This document shows positions 45,153-54,310 of a stretch of DNA of 64,000 bases, in pieces. The stretch spans positions 43,361 through 107,360 of the forward strand of contig JAUXWZ010000132.1 of NCBI GenBank assembly GCA_030684835.1, given 5' to 3'. Each line of letters begins with the position of its first letter. Position 1 is the stretch's first letter. The DNA comes from Beijerinckiaceae bacterium. GTDB taxonomy: Bacteria; Pseudomonadota; Alphaproteobacteria; Rhizobiales; Beijerinckiaceae. Position numbers and translations under genes: made by a program. The notes under the pieces were generated by a model. The model saw only the letters and a program-made list of their open reading frames with translations, made no database searches and had not been told where the DNA came from.

Positions 45153-45857
45153 ATGAACAACGCTCCGAAGGCGCTCTTCTTCGACGTCTTCGGCACGCTC
45201 GTCGACTGGAGACAAGGGATCGCCCGCGAAAGCGAGGCGATCCTTTCTTCGTTTGGCCATTCGCTCGACTGGTGCGCCTTCGCCGACGACTGGCGCGCGC
45301 AATATCAGCCGACGCTGGAGCAGGTGCGTTCCGGCAAACGCGCCTACGAAAAGCTCGACGCGCTTCACCGTGAAAATGTGCAGCCTGTTCTCGCCCGCCA
45401 CGGCGTGGACGCCAGCGACGCCATGCTCGATGCGCTGACCAATGCGTGGCGACGAATTCCCGCCTGCCCCGATACGCCGGCGGCGCTTATCCGCTTGCGC
45501 GAACGCTTCCTGATGGCGCCGGTGTCCAACGGCAACATTTCGATGATGGCGATGCTGGCGCGCTTCAATGATTTCCACTGGGACGCCGTTCTGGGGGCCG
45601 AGTTGGCCGACGACTACAAGCCCAACGCCGAAGTTTATCTCACTGCCTGCGCCGCATTCGACCTCGCGCCGGAGCAATGTGTCATGGTCGCCGCCCACAC
45701 CTACGACCTGAAAGCCGCCGCGGCGCTTGGCCTGCGCACAGCCCATGTCGCGAGGCCGAACGAGTACGGCCCCGGCAAGGGCGAGGCGGCGCCGGGCATG
45801 GTTGTGGACTGGGCTGCGGCCGACCTTACGGATCTGGCCGATCAATTGTGCCGCTAG
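45153..45857 (+). CDS. haloacid dehalogenase type II (HAD superfamily)
   Basis: ALFFDVFGTLVDWRQGIARE; LMAPVSNGNISMMAMLARF; DYKPNAEVYLTACAAF; VAAHTYDLKAAAALGLRTAHV. Confidence 0.93.
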   Translation: MNNAPKALFFDVFGTLVDWRQGIARESEAILSSFGHSLDWCAFADDWRAQYQPTLEQVRSGKRAYEKLDALHRENVQPVLARHGVDASDAMLDALTNAWRRIPACPDTPAALIRLRERFLMAPVSNGNISMMAMLARFNDFHWDAVLGAELADDYKPNAEVYLTACAAFDLAPEQCVMVAAHTYDLKAAAALGLRTAHVARPNEYGPGKGEAAPGMVVDWAAADLTDLADQLCR

Positions 45858-45896
45858 CCTGCGTCTCCGACCCTTGTGTTGACCCGTCCAAGGGGT

Positions 45897-47840
45897 ATGT
45901 TGCAAAGCATGTCATCCATTCCCAGCAATCGTAAGCCCGGCGCCAAGGCCGAAGCTCCACAGGAACCGTTCAAGCGCGCAGTCGCCAGCTGCATGCGCGC
46001 CATGGCGGGCGTCAAGGAACTTGAAGTCACCTACGCCCCGGAGCGGCCCGGCCTCACAGGCACAGGCGAAGGCGCAAAAGCGCGCCTGCCCGAGCCCGCG
46101 CGCAAGCTCTCGCTAGAGGAAGCGGCTATCGTGCGTGGCCATGCGGACTCGCTGGCCCTCAAGCTCGCCTGCCACGACACGGGCGTACACCGCAAATTGA
46201 TGCCGCAAAACCAGGCGGCCCGCGCAGTGTTCGAGGCGGTCGAACAATCGCGCGTTGAATCCATCGGATCGCGCCGCATGGCCGGCGTCGCCTCCAATCT
46301 GACGGCGATGCTGGAAGACCGCTATCACCGCGGCACCTACGCCGATGTCAGCGACCGCGCTGATGCGCCCCTTGAAGACGCCGTCGCCATGATGGTGCGC
46401 GAACGCCTCACCGGCCTCGCGCCGCCCAAGGCTGCCCAGCGCATCGTCGATCTCTGGCGCCCGATCATCGAGGATCGCGCCGGCGACGAATTGAACAAGC
46501 TCGGCGACTCCATCGAGGATCAGCGGGCCTTTGGCCGCGCCGTCCACAAGCTCCTTCAGTCCCTCGACATGATGGACGAGGGCGCGATGGACCACGATGA
46601 CACCGGCGACGAAGCCGGCGATTCAGAGCCAGACTCCAAGCCCGAAAACAGCGAAGGCGAGGGCGAGCAGGACTCGACTGGCGACGCCGTCGAGATGGAA
46701 TCAGCCGAGGACTCGAGCGAAGAAATCGACGAAGGCGAAATGGACGCCGACGATTCGCTCTCCGGCGACATGCCCGAAGATTCCGAAATGGGCGACGCGG
46801 ACGAGGCGTCGGAAAGCAAGCGCCCGCAAAACCAGGGCGGCCACGAACATCGCGGCGCCGACTACAAGGCCTATTCCAACCGGTTCGACGAAACGGTGAC
46901 GGCCGAAGAATTGTGCGAGCCCGAAGAACTGGAGCGCCTGCGCGCTTATCTCGACAAGCAGCTCAGCAACCTGTCCTCCATCGTTGCGCGCCTCGCCAAC
47001 CGCCTGCAACGGCGCCTGATGGCGCAGCAAAGCCGTTCGTGGGAATTCGACCTCGAAGAAGGCGTGCTCGACCCCGCGCGTCTGGTGCGCATCATCATCG
47101 ACCCGCAGCAGCCCCTGTCCTTCAAGCGCGAGAAGGACATGAACTTCCGCGATACAGTGGTGACGCTGCTCATCGACAATTCAGGCTCGATGCGCGGCCG
47201 TCCGATTACCGTGGCCGCCACCTGCGCCGACATTCTCGCCCGCACGCTGGAGCGTTGCGGCGTGAAGGTCGAGATCCTCGGCTTCACCACACGTGCCTGG
47301 AAGGGCGGACAGTCGCGCGAGGCATGGCTGCAGAGCGGCAAGCCGCAGAACCCCGGCCGGCTGAACGACCTCCGCCACATTATCTACAAGAGCGCGGACG
47401 CGCCCTGGAGGCGCGCGCGCCGCAACCTGGGCCTGATGATGCGCGAAGGCCTGCTCAAGGAGAATATCGACGGCGAGGCGGTCGATTGGGCGCACAAGCG
47501 CCTGCTTGCACGCACCGAGCAGCGGCGCATCCTGATGGTGATTTCCGACGGCGCGCCGGTGGACGATTCCACGCTCTCGGTGAACCCCGGCAATTATCTT
47601 GAAAAACACTTGCGCGCCGTGATCGACGAAATCGAAAATCGCTCACCCGTGGAATTGATCGCCATCGGCATCGGCCATGACGTGACACGCTATTACAAGC
47701 GCGCGGTCACCATTGTGGACGCCGAAGAACTCGGCGGCGCGATGACGGAAAAGCTGGCTGAATTGTTCGATGAAAGCGCGACCCCCGTTCCGCCTCCGCA
47801 GCCGGTGCGCGGGCAGCGCCGCATGGCCACCGCGCGGTAG
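45897..47840 (+). CDS. cobT: cobaltochelatase subunit CobT
   Basis: Acidic linker ([24 protein letters not shown]...), VWA domain [50 protein letters not shown]; alternative start 45909. Confidence 0.95.
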   Translation: MLQSMSSIPSNRKPGAKAEAPQEPFKRAVASCMRAMAGVKELEVTYAPERPGLTGTGEGAKARLPEPARKLSLEEAAIVRGHADSLALKLACHDTGVHRKLMPQNQAARAVFEAVEQSRVESIGSRRMAGVASNLTAMLEDRYHRGTYADVSDRADAPLEDAVAMMVRERLTGLAPPKAAQRIVDLWRPIIEDRAGDELNKLGDSIEDQRAFGRAVHKLLQSLDMMDEGAMDHDDTGDEAGDSEPDSKPENSEGEGEQDSTGDAVEMESAEDSSEEIDEGEMDADDSLSGDMPEDSEMGDADEASESKRPQNQGGHEHRGADYKAYSNRFDETVTAEELCEPEELERLRAYLDKQLSNLSSIVARLANRLQRRLMAQQSRSWEFDLEEGVLDPARLVRIIIDPQQPLSFKREKDMNFRDTVVTLLIDNSGSMRGRPITVAATCADILARTLERCGVKVEILGFTTRAWKGGQSREAWLQSGKPQNPGRLNDLRHIIYKSADAPWRRARRNLGLMMREGLLKENIDGEAVDWAHKRLLARTEQRRILMVISDGAPVDDSTLSVNPGNYLEKHLRAVIDEIENRSPVELIAIGIGHDVTRYYKRAVTIVDAEELGGAMTEKLAELFDESATPVPPPQPVRGQRRMATAR

Positions 47841-47863
47841 AGCGAGAACGGCATACACAAAGC

Positions 47864-47895
47864 AAAAGCGCCGACCCAGGGGCCGGCGCTTTTTT
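47864..47895 (+). terminator. intrinsic terminator after cobT
   Basis: AAAAGCGCCG..CCGGCGCTTTTTT stem-loop. Confidence 0.85.
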
Positions 47896-47941
47896 ATGCG
47901 ATCAACGAGTCAAGATCAGACCGCCAAGGACTCAGGCTGGC

Positions 47942-48238
47942 TCAGGCCGCCTGAGCTTCCTTGACCTTTTTGATGATGTCGCGGCGCAGAACCTTGATGT
48001 TCTGCGACAGCTCATCTTCACGAGCCTTGATCAGGAACGCGTCAAGGCCGCCGCGATGCTCCACGGAGCGCAGTGCGTGGGCGCTGATGCGCATGCGCAC
48101 GGAACGGCCAAGCGCATCGGAGATGAGCGTGACCTTGCACAGGTTCGGCAAGAACCGGGTGCGCGTCTTGTGGTTAGAATGGCTGACGAGGTTGCCCGAC
48201 TGAACAGCCTTGCCGGTAAGTTCGCAACGGCGGGACAT
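47942..48238 (-). CDS. rpmB: 50S ribosomal protein L28
   Basis: [33 protein letters not shown]. Confidence 0.97.
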   Translation of the reverse strand: MSRRCELTGKAVQSGNLVSHSNHKTRTRFLPNLCKVTLISDALGRSVRMRISAHALRSVEHRGGLDAFLIKAREDELSQNIKVLRRDIIKKVKEAQAA

Positions 48239-48455
48239 AATGCTTCCTTTTAGACCTCTTCGGCGCCCCTCGCGGGGCGACCCGAACAGCTCTCGTTTGA
48301 GAATTGGTTCTCTACAGGACACAGGCTGGCGAAAGCATAAGCCACCGCCGCGCGTCGGACCGTCGAGCGGGATGCGGTTCTTTAGTGGAGAGCCCCGCCG
48401 CCGTCAAGTGAGAGGGCTTGCGCGCCACCCTTTACCAGGCCCCAACCCCAAGCCG

Positions 48456-49193
48456 TTAAATCTTCAATTTCTTGAAAATCCCCTCCGGGATCGACCCGAT
48501 CACGCCCATCACCAGGCGCCAGATCGGCTTGGTGTAGATCACGTTCGCGCCCTTCTCGTAGGCGGCGAAAATCCGGTCGGCCGCCGCCTCGGGCGTGGCG
48601 GTGAGGGCGGGTGGCAGCTTCATGCCTTCGGTCATGCGCGTGGCGACAAATCCCGGCTTCACCGTCATCACGTGCACGCCTGTCTTGGCGAGCCGGTTGC
48701 GCAGACCCGACAAAAACGCCGTGAACCCGGCCTTGGCGGAGCCGTATACATAATTGGTGGCCCGGCCGCGATCCCCCGCGACGGAGCTGACGCCGATAAT
48801 CGTACCCGCTCTGCGCACTTCAAAGGCGTTGGCGATCACGCCAAGGATCGTGGCGGGCCCCTCGAAATTGGCGCGCATCACGCCCACGGCGGCCTCAAGA
48901 TCAGTCTCGTTGGTGCGCTGGTCGCCCAGTAAGCCAACGACGCAGACCGCGACATAAGGCAGCTTCGGCAGACTGGCGACGAAAGCCTCGTGCGCGTGGA
49001 ACGCCAGCGCATCAAACGCATGCAGCGTGACCGTGACGTTGTAGCGCACCTCCAGGTCGGCCCTGGCGCGTTCCAGATCTTCGGGCCGGCGCGCAGCGAG
49101 CTGTACGTCGAACCCCTCTTTCGCGAAACGATGGGCGATGGCGAGCCCCATGTCGGAAGCGCCGCCCAGTACAAGAATCGATCCCTTACTCAA
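48456..49193 (-). CDS. SDR family reductase, DprE2-like (decaprenylphospho-2-keto-ribose reductase)
   Basis: ILVLGGASDMGLAIAHRFAKEGFDVQLAARRPEDLERARADLEVRY; YGSAKAGFTAFLSGLRNRL; operon context with DprE1-like. Confidence 0.85.
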   Translation of the reverse strand: MSKGSILVLGGASDMGLAIAHRFAKEGFDVQLAARRPEDLERARADLEVRYNVTVTLHAFDALAFHAHEAFVASLPKLPYVAVCVVGLLGDQRTNETDLEAAVGVMRANFEGPATILGVIANAFEVRRAGTIIGVSSVAGDRGRATNYVYGSAKAGFTAFLSGLRNRLAKTGVHVMTVKPGFVATRMTEGMKLPPALTATPEAAADRIFAAYEKGANVIYTKPIWRLVMGVIGSIPEGIFKKLKI

Positions 49194-50530
49194 AGCCCGA
49201 GCCTTTCCGATTGGATGGATGTGAACGTTTGATCGAGTCCGTGCTCCGATCGCATGGCGCGGAAATCGGCCACGCGCGGATCGGACATCTCGAATATCGC
49301 CCGCGACAGGCGCGAATCCTTGGCCAGATAGAAGCGCCCGCCATGGGCTAACGTAATGGCGTCGAGCCGCTCCATCAGCGCAAGCGCCTTGGGGTGCGCG
49401 GGAAAGTCGAGCGCCAGCGTGTACCCTTCCATGGGAAATGAGAAGCGGCTGTCCTGCGCGCCCATGCGCTTAAGTACGGCGAGAAAAGACCCGTGCCCGG
49501 AGGCGGATATCACCGCGAGCAATTCTTCAAGCCCGGTGCGCGAAGCCGCCAGCGGCAGCACGCACTGGAACTGCGCGAAGCCGCGCTTGCCATAAATGCG
49601 GTTCCACTGGTGGATGGAGTCGAGCGGATAGAAATAGCTGTCCCAATCCACAAGCGTCTCGCGCCCGCCGCGCGATCCCTTCAGCCAGTAGAGCGCGTTG
49701 AACGCGCCCACGGTCCATTGATTGAGCGCCCATCCCGGGGCGTCGAAAGGCGTGATCAGCGCGCGCCGCGCGGGCGTAACGAACGGCGCAGGGCGCCGGG
49801 CGACATCGAGTTCGTCAGCCAGCGCGTGTTCGCCCAGCAGCACAATTGAGCGACCAAGGTTGGCGCCACTGGCGAGGCAATCGATCCAGGCGACAGAATA
49901 AGTTGACTCGGCGTTGTCTTCGAACGCGCTCATGGCGGCGGCGAGATTGGGCGCAGGAATACTGCGTTGGCGCAGCCATCCGCTCTCCACGCGCCGCAAG
50001 CGGATGGCGGCGCGCAAAATGACGCCCGTAAGTCCCATGCCGCCCAGCGTCCAGGCGAACAGGTCGGCGTTTTCAGCACGCGAACAACGGCGGATCACAC
50101 CGTCACGCCCGACAACATCGATCCACTCGACGCAGCCGCCGAACGAGCCGTCCTTGTGATGGTTTTTGCCATGCACATCAGCGGCGATGGCGCCGCCCAG
50201 CGTGACGAATTTCGTGCCCGGCGTAACGGACACAAACCATCCGCGCGGCAGAAACACGCTGATGACATCAGCCAGCGTGACGCCTGATTCAGCGACAAGC
50301 AGGCCGCGCTGCGCATCGAAAGAAAGCATGTGCGCAAACGCCGTCATGCTCACGGTCGCGTGCGTGTTGAGCGCGCTGTCGCCGTAAGAACGCCCAAGGC
50401 CCCGCGCAATGGCGGGCGCATTTGCGGTCGTTTTCGCAAGCGCTGCAAGCAAATCCGATTGCGTGCGCGGGCGAAGCACGTTGCAATCTGCAACGGGAAA
50501 GCGACCCCATCCTGACAGGCGCATGATCAC
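49190..50530 (-). CDS. FAD-binding oxidoreductase, DprE1-like (decaprenylphosphoryl-ribose 2-epimerase oxidase)
   Basis: ARGLGRSYGDSALNTHATVSMTAFAHMLSFDAQRGLLVAESGVTLADVISVFLPRGWFVSVTPGTKFVTLGGAIAADVHGKNHHKDGSFGGCVEWID. Confidence 0.9.
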   Translation of the reverse strand: MIMRLSGWGRFPVADCNVLRPRTQSDLLAALAKTTANAPAIARGLGRSYGDSALNTHATVSMTAFAHMLSFDAQRGLLVAESGVTLADVISVFLPRGWFVSVTPGTKFVTLGGAIAADVHGKNHHKDGSFGGCVEWIDVVGRDGVIRRCSRAENADLFAWTLGGMGLTGVILRAAIRLRRVESGWLRQRSIPAPNLAAAMSAFEDNAESTYSVAWIDCLASGANLGRSIVLLGEHALADELDVARRPAPFVTPARRALITPFDAPGWALNQWTVGAFNALYWLKGSRGGRETLVDWDSYFYPLDSIHQWNRIYGKRGFAQFQCVLPLAASRTGLEELLAVISASGHGSFLAVLKRMGAQDSRFSFPMEGYTLALDFPAHPKALALMERLDAITLAHGGRFYLAKDSRLSRAIFEMSDPRVADFRAMRSEHGLDQTFTSIQSERLGL

Positions 50531-50943
50531 CTCGCCCGATTGGAAGGCGTGAAGACGAAGCGGCGATCGAGTTCGTACTTGACGACATAACCGATGGCGA
50601 GACCGATCACGGCGCCCAGTTCGCGCATCATGTCAGTGCGCCAGACATACCAGAACCCCGTTTCGAAACCCCAGAAGATCAACGTCGTGACGACGCCCAT
50701 GGCGGTGTAGCGCGAGAACTGCTTGCCATGCGCCGCAGCGCCGCTCGATGCGTCATAGAAAATCCATTTCTTGTCGAGTACATACTTCACGACAAGCCCC
50801 GCGCCAGTGCCCACAAAAATCGCTGCCGCCAGTTCGCCCGGCATGTCGAGCAACGCAAGCACGATGCGTTGTGCGCCCAGATTGGCGAGCGTTGCGATTG
50901 CAGCAAAAGCCGCGTAGCGAACGGCGATCTGTGCGCGTGTCAT
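50527..50943 (-). CDS. GtrA family membrane protein
   Basis: RYAAFAAIATLANLGAQRIV; LVVKYVLDKKWIFYD; IGYVVKYELDRRFVFTPS. Confidence 0.88.
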   Translation of the reverse strand: MTRAQIAVRYAAFAAIATLANLGAQRIVLALLDMPGELAAAIFVGTGAGLVVKYVLDKKWIFYDASSGAAAHGKQFSRYTAMGVVTTLIFWGFETGFWYVWRTDMMRELGAVIGLAIGYVVKYELDRRFVFTPSNRAR

Positions 50944-50951
50944 CGGCGGCC

Positions 50952-52241
50952 TCACCACCATGTCGCCGCGGCCAGCGCTATGACAATGACGACGCCGCAG
51001 ACGTGGCTGATGCGGTCGCGCAGCGCGAAAACAATAGGATCGTCGTGCATTTCGCCGCGATGGGCGATCATGACAACCCGGCTGATCCAGTAAAGCAGCA
51101 CAGCGCACACCACCCACAAAATTTCCGGCGTCGCATAAAGCCCGGCAACCGTCGTGGCGTTGAGATACAGCGCCAGAACGAGCACTGCGACATAGCCTGC
51201 AGCGACGCTCATCATCTCCACAATAGGCAGATCGACAACCCGGTAGCCGCGTCCGGCCGGCTTGTCGCGTCCCGATTGCAAATTGTCGACGAGTTCCGTC
51301 TGTCGCTTGATGGCGGCCAGCGACAGGAAGATGAAAATCGAAAACGCGAGCAGCCAGACTGAGAGCACGATGCCCGTGGCCGCAGCGCCGGCGACGATGC
51401 GCAACGTGTAGAGCGCCGCCAGCACGCAGACGTCGAGGATCGGCTCGCGTTTCAAACGCAGCGAATAGACGGTCGTCAAAATAGTATATCCGCATAGCGC
51501 CGCGACAAATTGCGACCCGGCAAAAAGCGCCAGCCCGAGCCCCGCGACAAGACAAACCAGGGCTAGTACGCCGGCATGCGCAAGCGGAACGGCGCCCGAC
51601 GCCATGGGCCTGAATCGCTTGCGTGGGTGCGCGCGGTCGGACGACAGGTCGAGGAGATCGTTGAGGATATAAACGCTGGACGCCACAAGACAGAATGCGG
51701 CGAAAGCGATGAGGGTAAGCGCCAGCGTTTGAAAATCGAATCGGTGCGCCGCGATCATCGGCAGGAACACCAGCAGGTTCTTGACCCATTGATGCGGGCG
51801 CAGCGCCTTTATGTAAGGCGCTATCCCACCCGTAGGCGCAGCCGACGCCCCGGCAACATATTCTACGCCTGCCCCGTCAAAACGCGACGCAAGCCACGCG
51901 GCGCGGTCAGCGCCGGCAGGCGCATCGCCCACCGCCTCATCGACGATATCCAGCGCATCTGCAAAGCGGCGCGCGAGTTCGTCCGGCGCGTGCGTGACCA
52001 GCACAACACGCCGGCCCGCCGCGCGCGCGTCGCGCATAGCTTCAACCACAGCAGCAGTCATGGGGAGCTTTGCCAGATCGGCAGCGCTGGCGTGCCGTAA
52101 GTAGCTCGTCGCCTTCGGCGCGCCGGAAAGCAGCGTGCGCCACCCGCCATCGCCCAGCACACGCCAAAATTCCTCACGCGCCAGGTCGGTCCGCAGCAAG
52201 CTGGTATCAAGATCGACAATCAGGGGCTTGACGTGTGACAT
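50952..52241 (-). CDS. UbiA family prenyltransferase with N-terminal HAD-like domain (decaprenyl-phosphate phosphoribosyltransferase-like)
   Basis: YIKALRPHQWVKNLLVFLP; VYILNDLLDLSSDRAHPRKRFRPMASG (NDxxDxxxD); multiple TM segments. Confidence 0.9.
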   Translation of the reverse strand: MSHVKPLIVDLDTSLLRTDLAREEFWRVLGDGGWRTLLSGAPKATSYLRHASAADLAKLPMTAAVVEAMRDARAAGRRVVLVTHAPDELARRFADALDIVDEAVGDAPAGADRAAWLASRFDGAGVEYVAGASAAPTGGIAPYIKALRPHQWVKNLLVFLPMIAAHRFDFQTLALTLIAFAAFCLVASSVYILNDLLDLSSDRAHPRKRFRPMASGAVPLAHAGVLALVCLVAGLGLALFAGSQFVAALCGYTILTTVYSLRLKREPILDVCVLAALYTLRIVAGAAATGIVLSVWLLAFSIFIFLSLAAIKRQTELVDNLQSGRDKPAGRGYRVVDLPIVEMMSVAAGYVAVLVLALYLNATTVAGLYATPEILWVVCAVLLYWISRVVMIAHRGEMHDDPIVFALRDRISHVCGVVIVIALAAATWW

Positions 52242-52444
52242 CGAGGCCTTTGCAACATGACCGTCGCAGCGTGCAACGTAATCGTCCGGCTAGAGCGCAG
52301 ACGCGGCGGTTATGCCAATCTACGACGCAAGTCTGGCGCCCCGGTTAACGCACCGCGCCGCACAATAGACCCACTGGAAGCCCAGCGGACTTCGCGCTTC
52401 ACAGATCGTTAATCAAGTCCGGTAATGATTGTGAAACTATTTGG

Positions 52445-52459
52445 ACCCCGCTCCGGGGT
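52445..52459. other. short GC hairpin in divergent intergenic region
   Basis: ACCCCG-CTC-CGGGGT then TTTAAAG. Confidence 0.4.
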
Positions 52460-52621
52460 TTAAAGTCGGGGACGCGCCCGGGAGGGAATGTCCTTCATGT
52501 TGCGCCCTCTGGCTCGCGTCCAGCCATTAAAGTGTCGGATTTCGCCCTCACTGATGCTACCTTCATTTCGCGTGGTGAATTCCGCGTGGTGATTTTGGAT
52601 CCCATCCTCATGGATTGCCCA

Positions 52622-53503
52622 ATGACCCGTCCAACGATTTGGTCCCTGACCGGTAATCCGACAAACATTTTGCGGCGCATGGCGATTGCCGGCGCGCTGG
52701 CGACAGGCCCTCTTGCCGCTGTGACCTTCGCGCCCAGCTCTGCGGCCGCGGCTGATTCGCTGAAGGTTGGCTATTCCATCCGGCTGCTGGGCCTGTCCAT
52801 GGGCTCCGCCGGACTGAACGCGACACTCAGCCCTTCAAGCTACAATATGGAGATCTCCGCGCAGCTCTCCGGCCTGGCTTCCGTTGTTTCACGGGCGCAG
52901 GGAGGCGCGCGGTCCAGCGGGTCCATCGAACAGGGGCGCGTCATGTCGCGCACCTATGCGACGGCATCATCCAACAGCAAGGAAACGCGCACGGTCCGCA
53001 TGGCGCTCAATTCGGGCGCGGTGCGCTCGGTGGAGGTGTCGCCCCCGCTCGATCCCCATCCTGACCGCGTACCCGTGACCGACGCCCACAAGCGCGGCGT
53101 TATCGACCCCCTGAGCGCCCTCGTCATGCCGGTGGCGGGTCGCGAACTCATTGGCCCCGCGTCGTGCGAACGCACCATTCCCATTTTCGACGGCTACGCG
53201 CGGTTTGATGTCACGCTCTCCTACGCCGGAACGCAGCAGGTCCGCTCGGCGGCCTACACGGGCCCCGTGGCTGTTTGCAAGGCGCGGTACAAGGCTATTG
53301 CCGGCCATCGCGCCAATCGCAAGCAGACGAATTACATGGAAAATAATCGCCAGATAGAAGTCTGGCTGATGCCGGTCGAAGGCGCGCGGGTTGTCACGCC
53401 CTACAAAATCGCACTGGCCACTCAAATCGGACAGCTCGTCATCGAGGCGACGAGAGTGTCGGTGGCGTCAACCGGCGGCGGTTCCCAGAGCGCCTCTCGC
53501 TAA
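52622..53503 (+). CDS. DUF3108 domain-containing protein
   Basis: VGYSIRLLGLSMGSAGLNATLSPSSYNMEISAQLSGLASVVS; RFDVTLSYAGTQQVRS...GPVAVCKARYKAIAGHR. Confidence 0.8.
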   Translation: MTRPTIWSLTGNPTNILRRMAIAGALATGPLAAVTFAPSSAAAADSLKVGYSIRLLGLSMGSAGLNATLSPSSYNMEISAQLSGLASVVSRAQGGARSSGSIEQGRVMSRTYATASSNSKETRTVRMALNSGAVRSVEVSPPLDPHPDRVPVTDAHKRGVIDPLSALVMPVAGRELIGPASCERTIPIFDGYARFDVTLSYAGTQQVRSAAYTGPVAVCKARYKAIAGHRANRKQTNYMENNRQIEVWLMPVEGARVVTPYKIALATQIGQLVIEATRVSVASTGGGSQSASR

Positions 53504-53573
53504 TTTGACGATGGGGGGCTTCCCCTGCGCCCGCCCTGCAAGTAGCCGGCAAGTCGCCTGCGAGGGGAAAGCC

Positions 53574-54017
53574 ATGCCGAGCACTATTCGTCTGCATCGG
53601 GTTCTGACGACCAGCCCGGACAAGGCGTACCGCGCCTTCATTGAGGCGGATGCGTTGGCGAAGTGGCTGCCGCCCAACGGTTTCGTGTGCACCGTGCATC
53701 ATCTGGAGGCCAAGGTCGGCGGAACATTCCGGATGTCATTCCGGAACTTCACCACGAGGGACAGTCATTCGTTTGGCGGCGAGTACATCGAGCTGACGCC
53801 CGATGAACGCATCGTTTACACGGACAAATTCGACGACCCGGGCCTTCCCGGCGAAATGCGCGTCGAGGTGTCCTTTAAGCGGGTCGCTGTCGGCACAGAG
53901 GTCGACATCAGGCAGTCGGGTGTGCCCGACGTCATCCCGCCGGAAGCCTGCTATCTCGGCTGGCAGGAGTCGCTGCAAAATTTGGCTCGGCTCGTCGAGC
54001 CCGACATTCGCAGTTAG
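53574..54017 (+). CDS. SRPBCC / AHSA1-like family protein
   Basis: IRLHRVLTTSPDKAYRAFIEADALAKWLPPNGFVCTVHHLEAKVGGTFRMSFRNF. Confidence 0.9.
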   Translation: MPSTIRLHRVLTTSPDKAYRAFIEADALAKWLPPNGFVCTVHHLEAKVGGTFRMSFRNFTTRDSHSFGGEYIELTPDERIVYTDKFDDPGLPGEMRVEVSFKRVAVGTEVDIRQSGVPDVIPPEACYLGWQESLQNLARLVEPDIRS

Positions 54018-54042
54018 CGCTTGATCGCGACAGTGAGCGCTT

Positions 54043-54209
54043 GACTCGGCAAGCAATCAGAGTCCGTCCGCACAGCCTTTCCTCGCGCCCATCGAGTCTT
54101 CGCGAATCGCTGTTGAGTCGAGGTCGATCACAACAAGTGGTTCAACTTAGCCTCGGACCCGCTAAATCTTGCGATGAACAAAACATGACTCCTGTCGAGT
54201 CTTCGATTC
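54043..54209. promoter_or_regulatory. cluster of eight GANTC motifs
   Basis: GANTC at 54043, 54060, 54094, 54104, 54115, 54187, 54197, 54205 (read directly). Confidence 0.85.
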
Positions 54210-54310
54210 GCCCCCGGTATGTTCGCGACCCGTTCGTCAAACGCCGCTTTCGCTGTCCCAAACGTTCGATTGTGGTACAAACATCGCGGCCGAGGAGCTA
54301 GCCTGCCCAC

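Noticed and set aside
46600-46850. Highly acidic repetitive segment in CobT as an anomaly
   Set aside because: An acidic linker before the VWA domain is a normal CobT feature
54018-54310. Possible chromosomal replication origin because of GANTC clustering
   Set aside because: No convincing DnaA boxes and no hemE/dnaA/parAB neighbours; kept only as a regulatory-site finding
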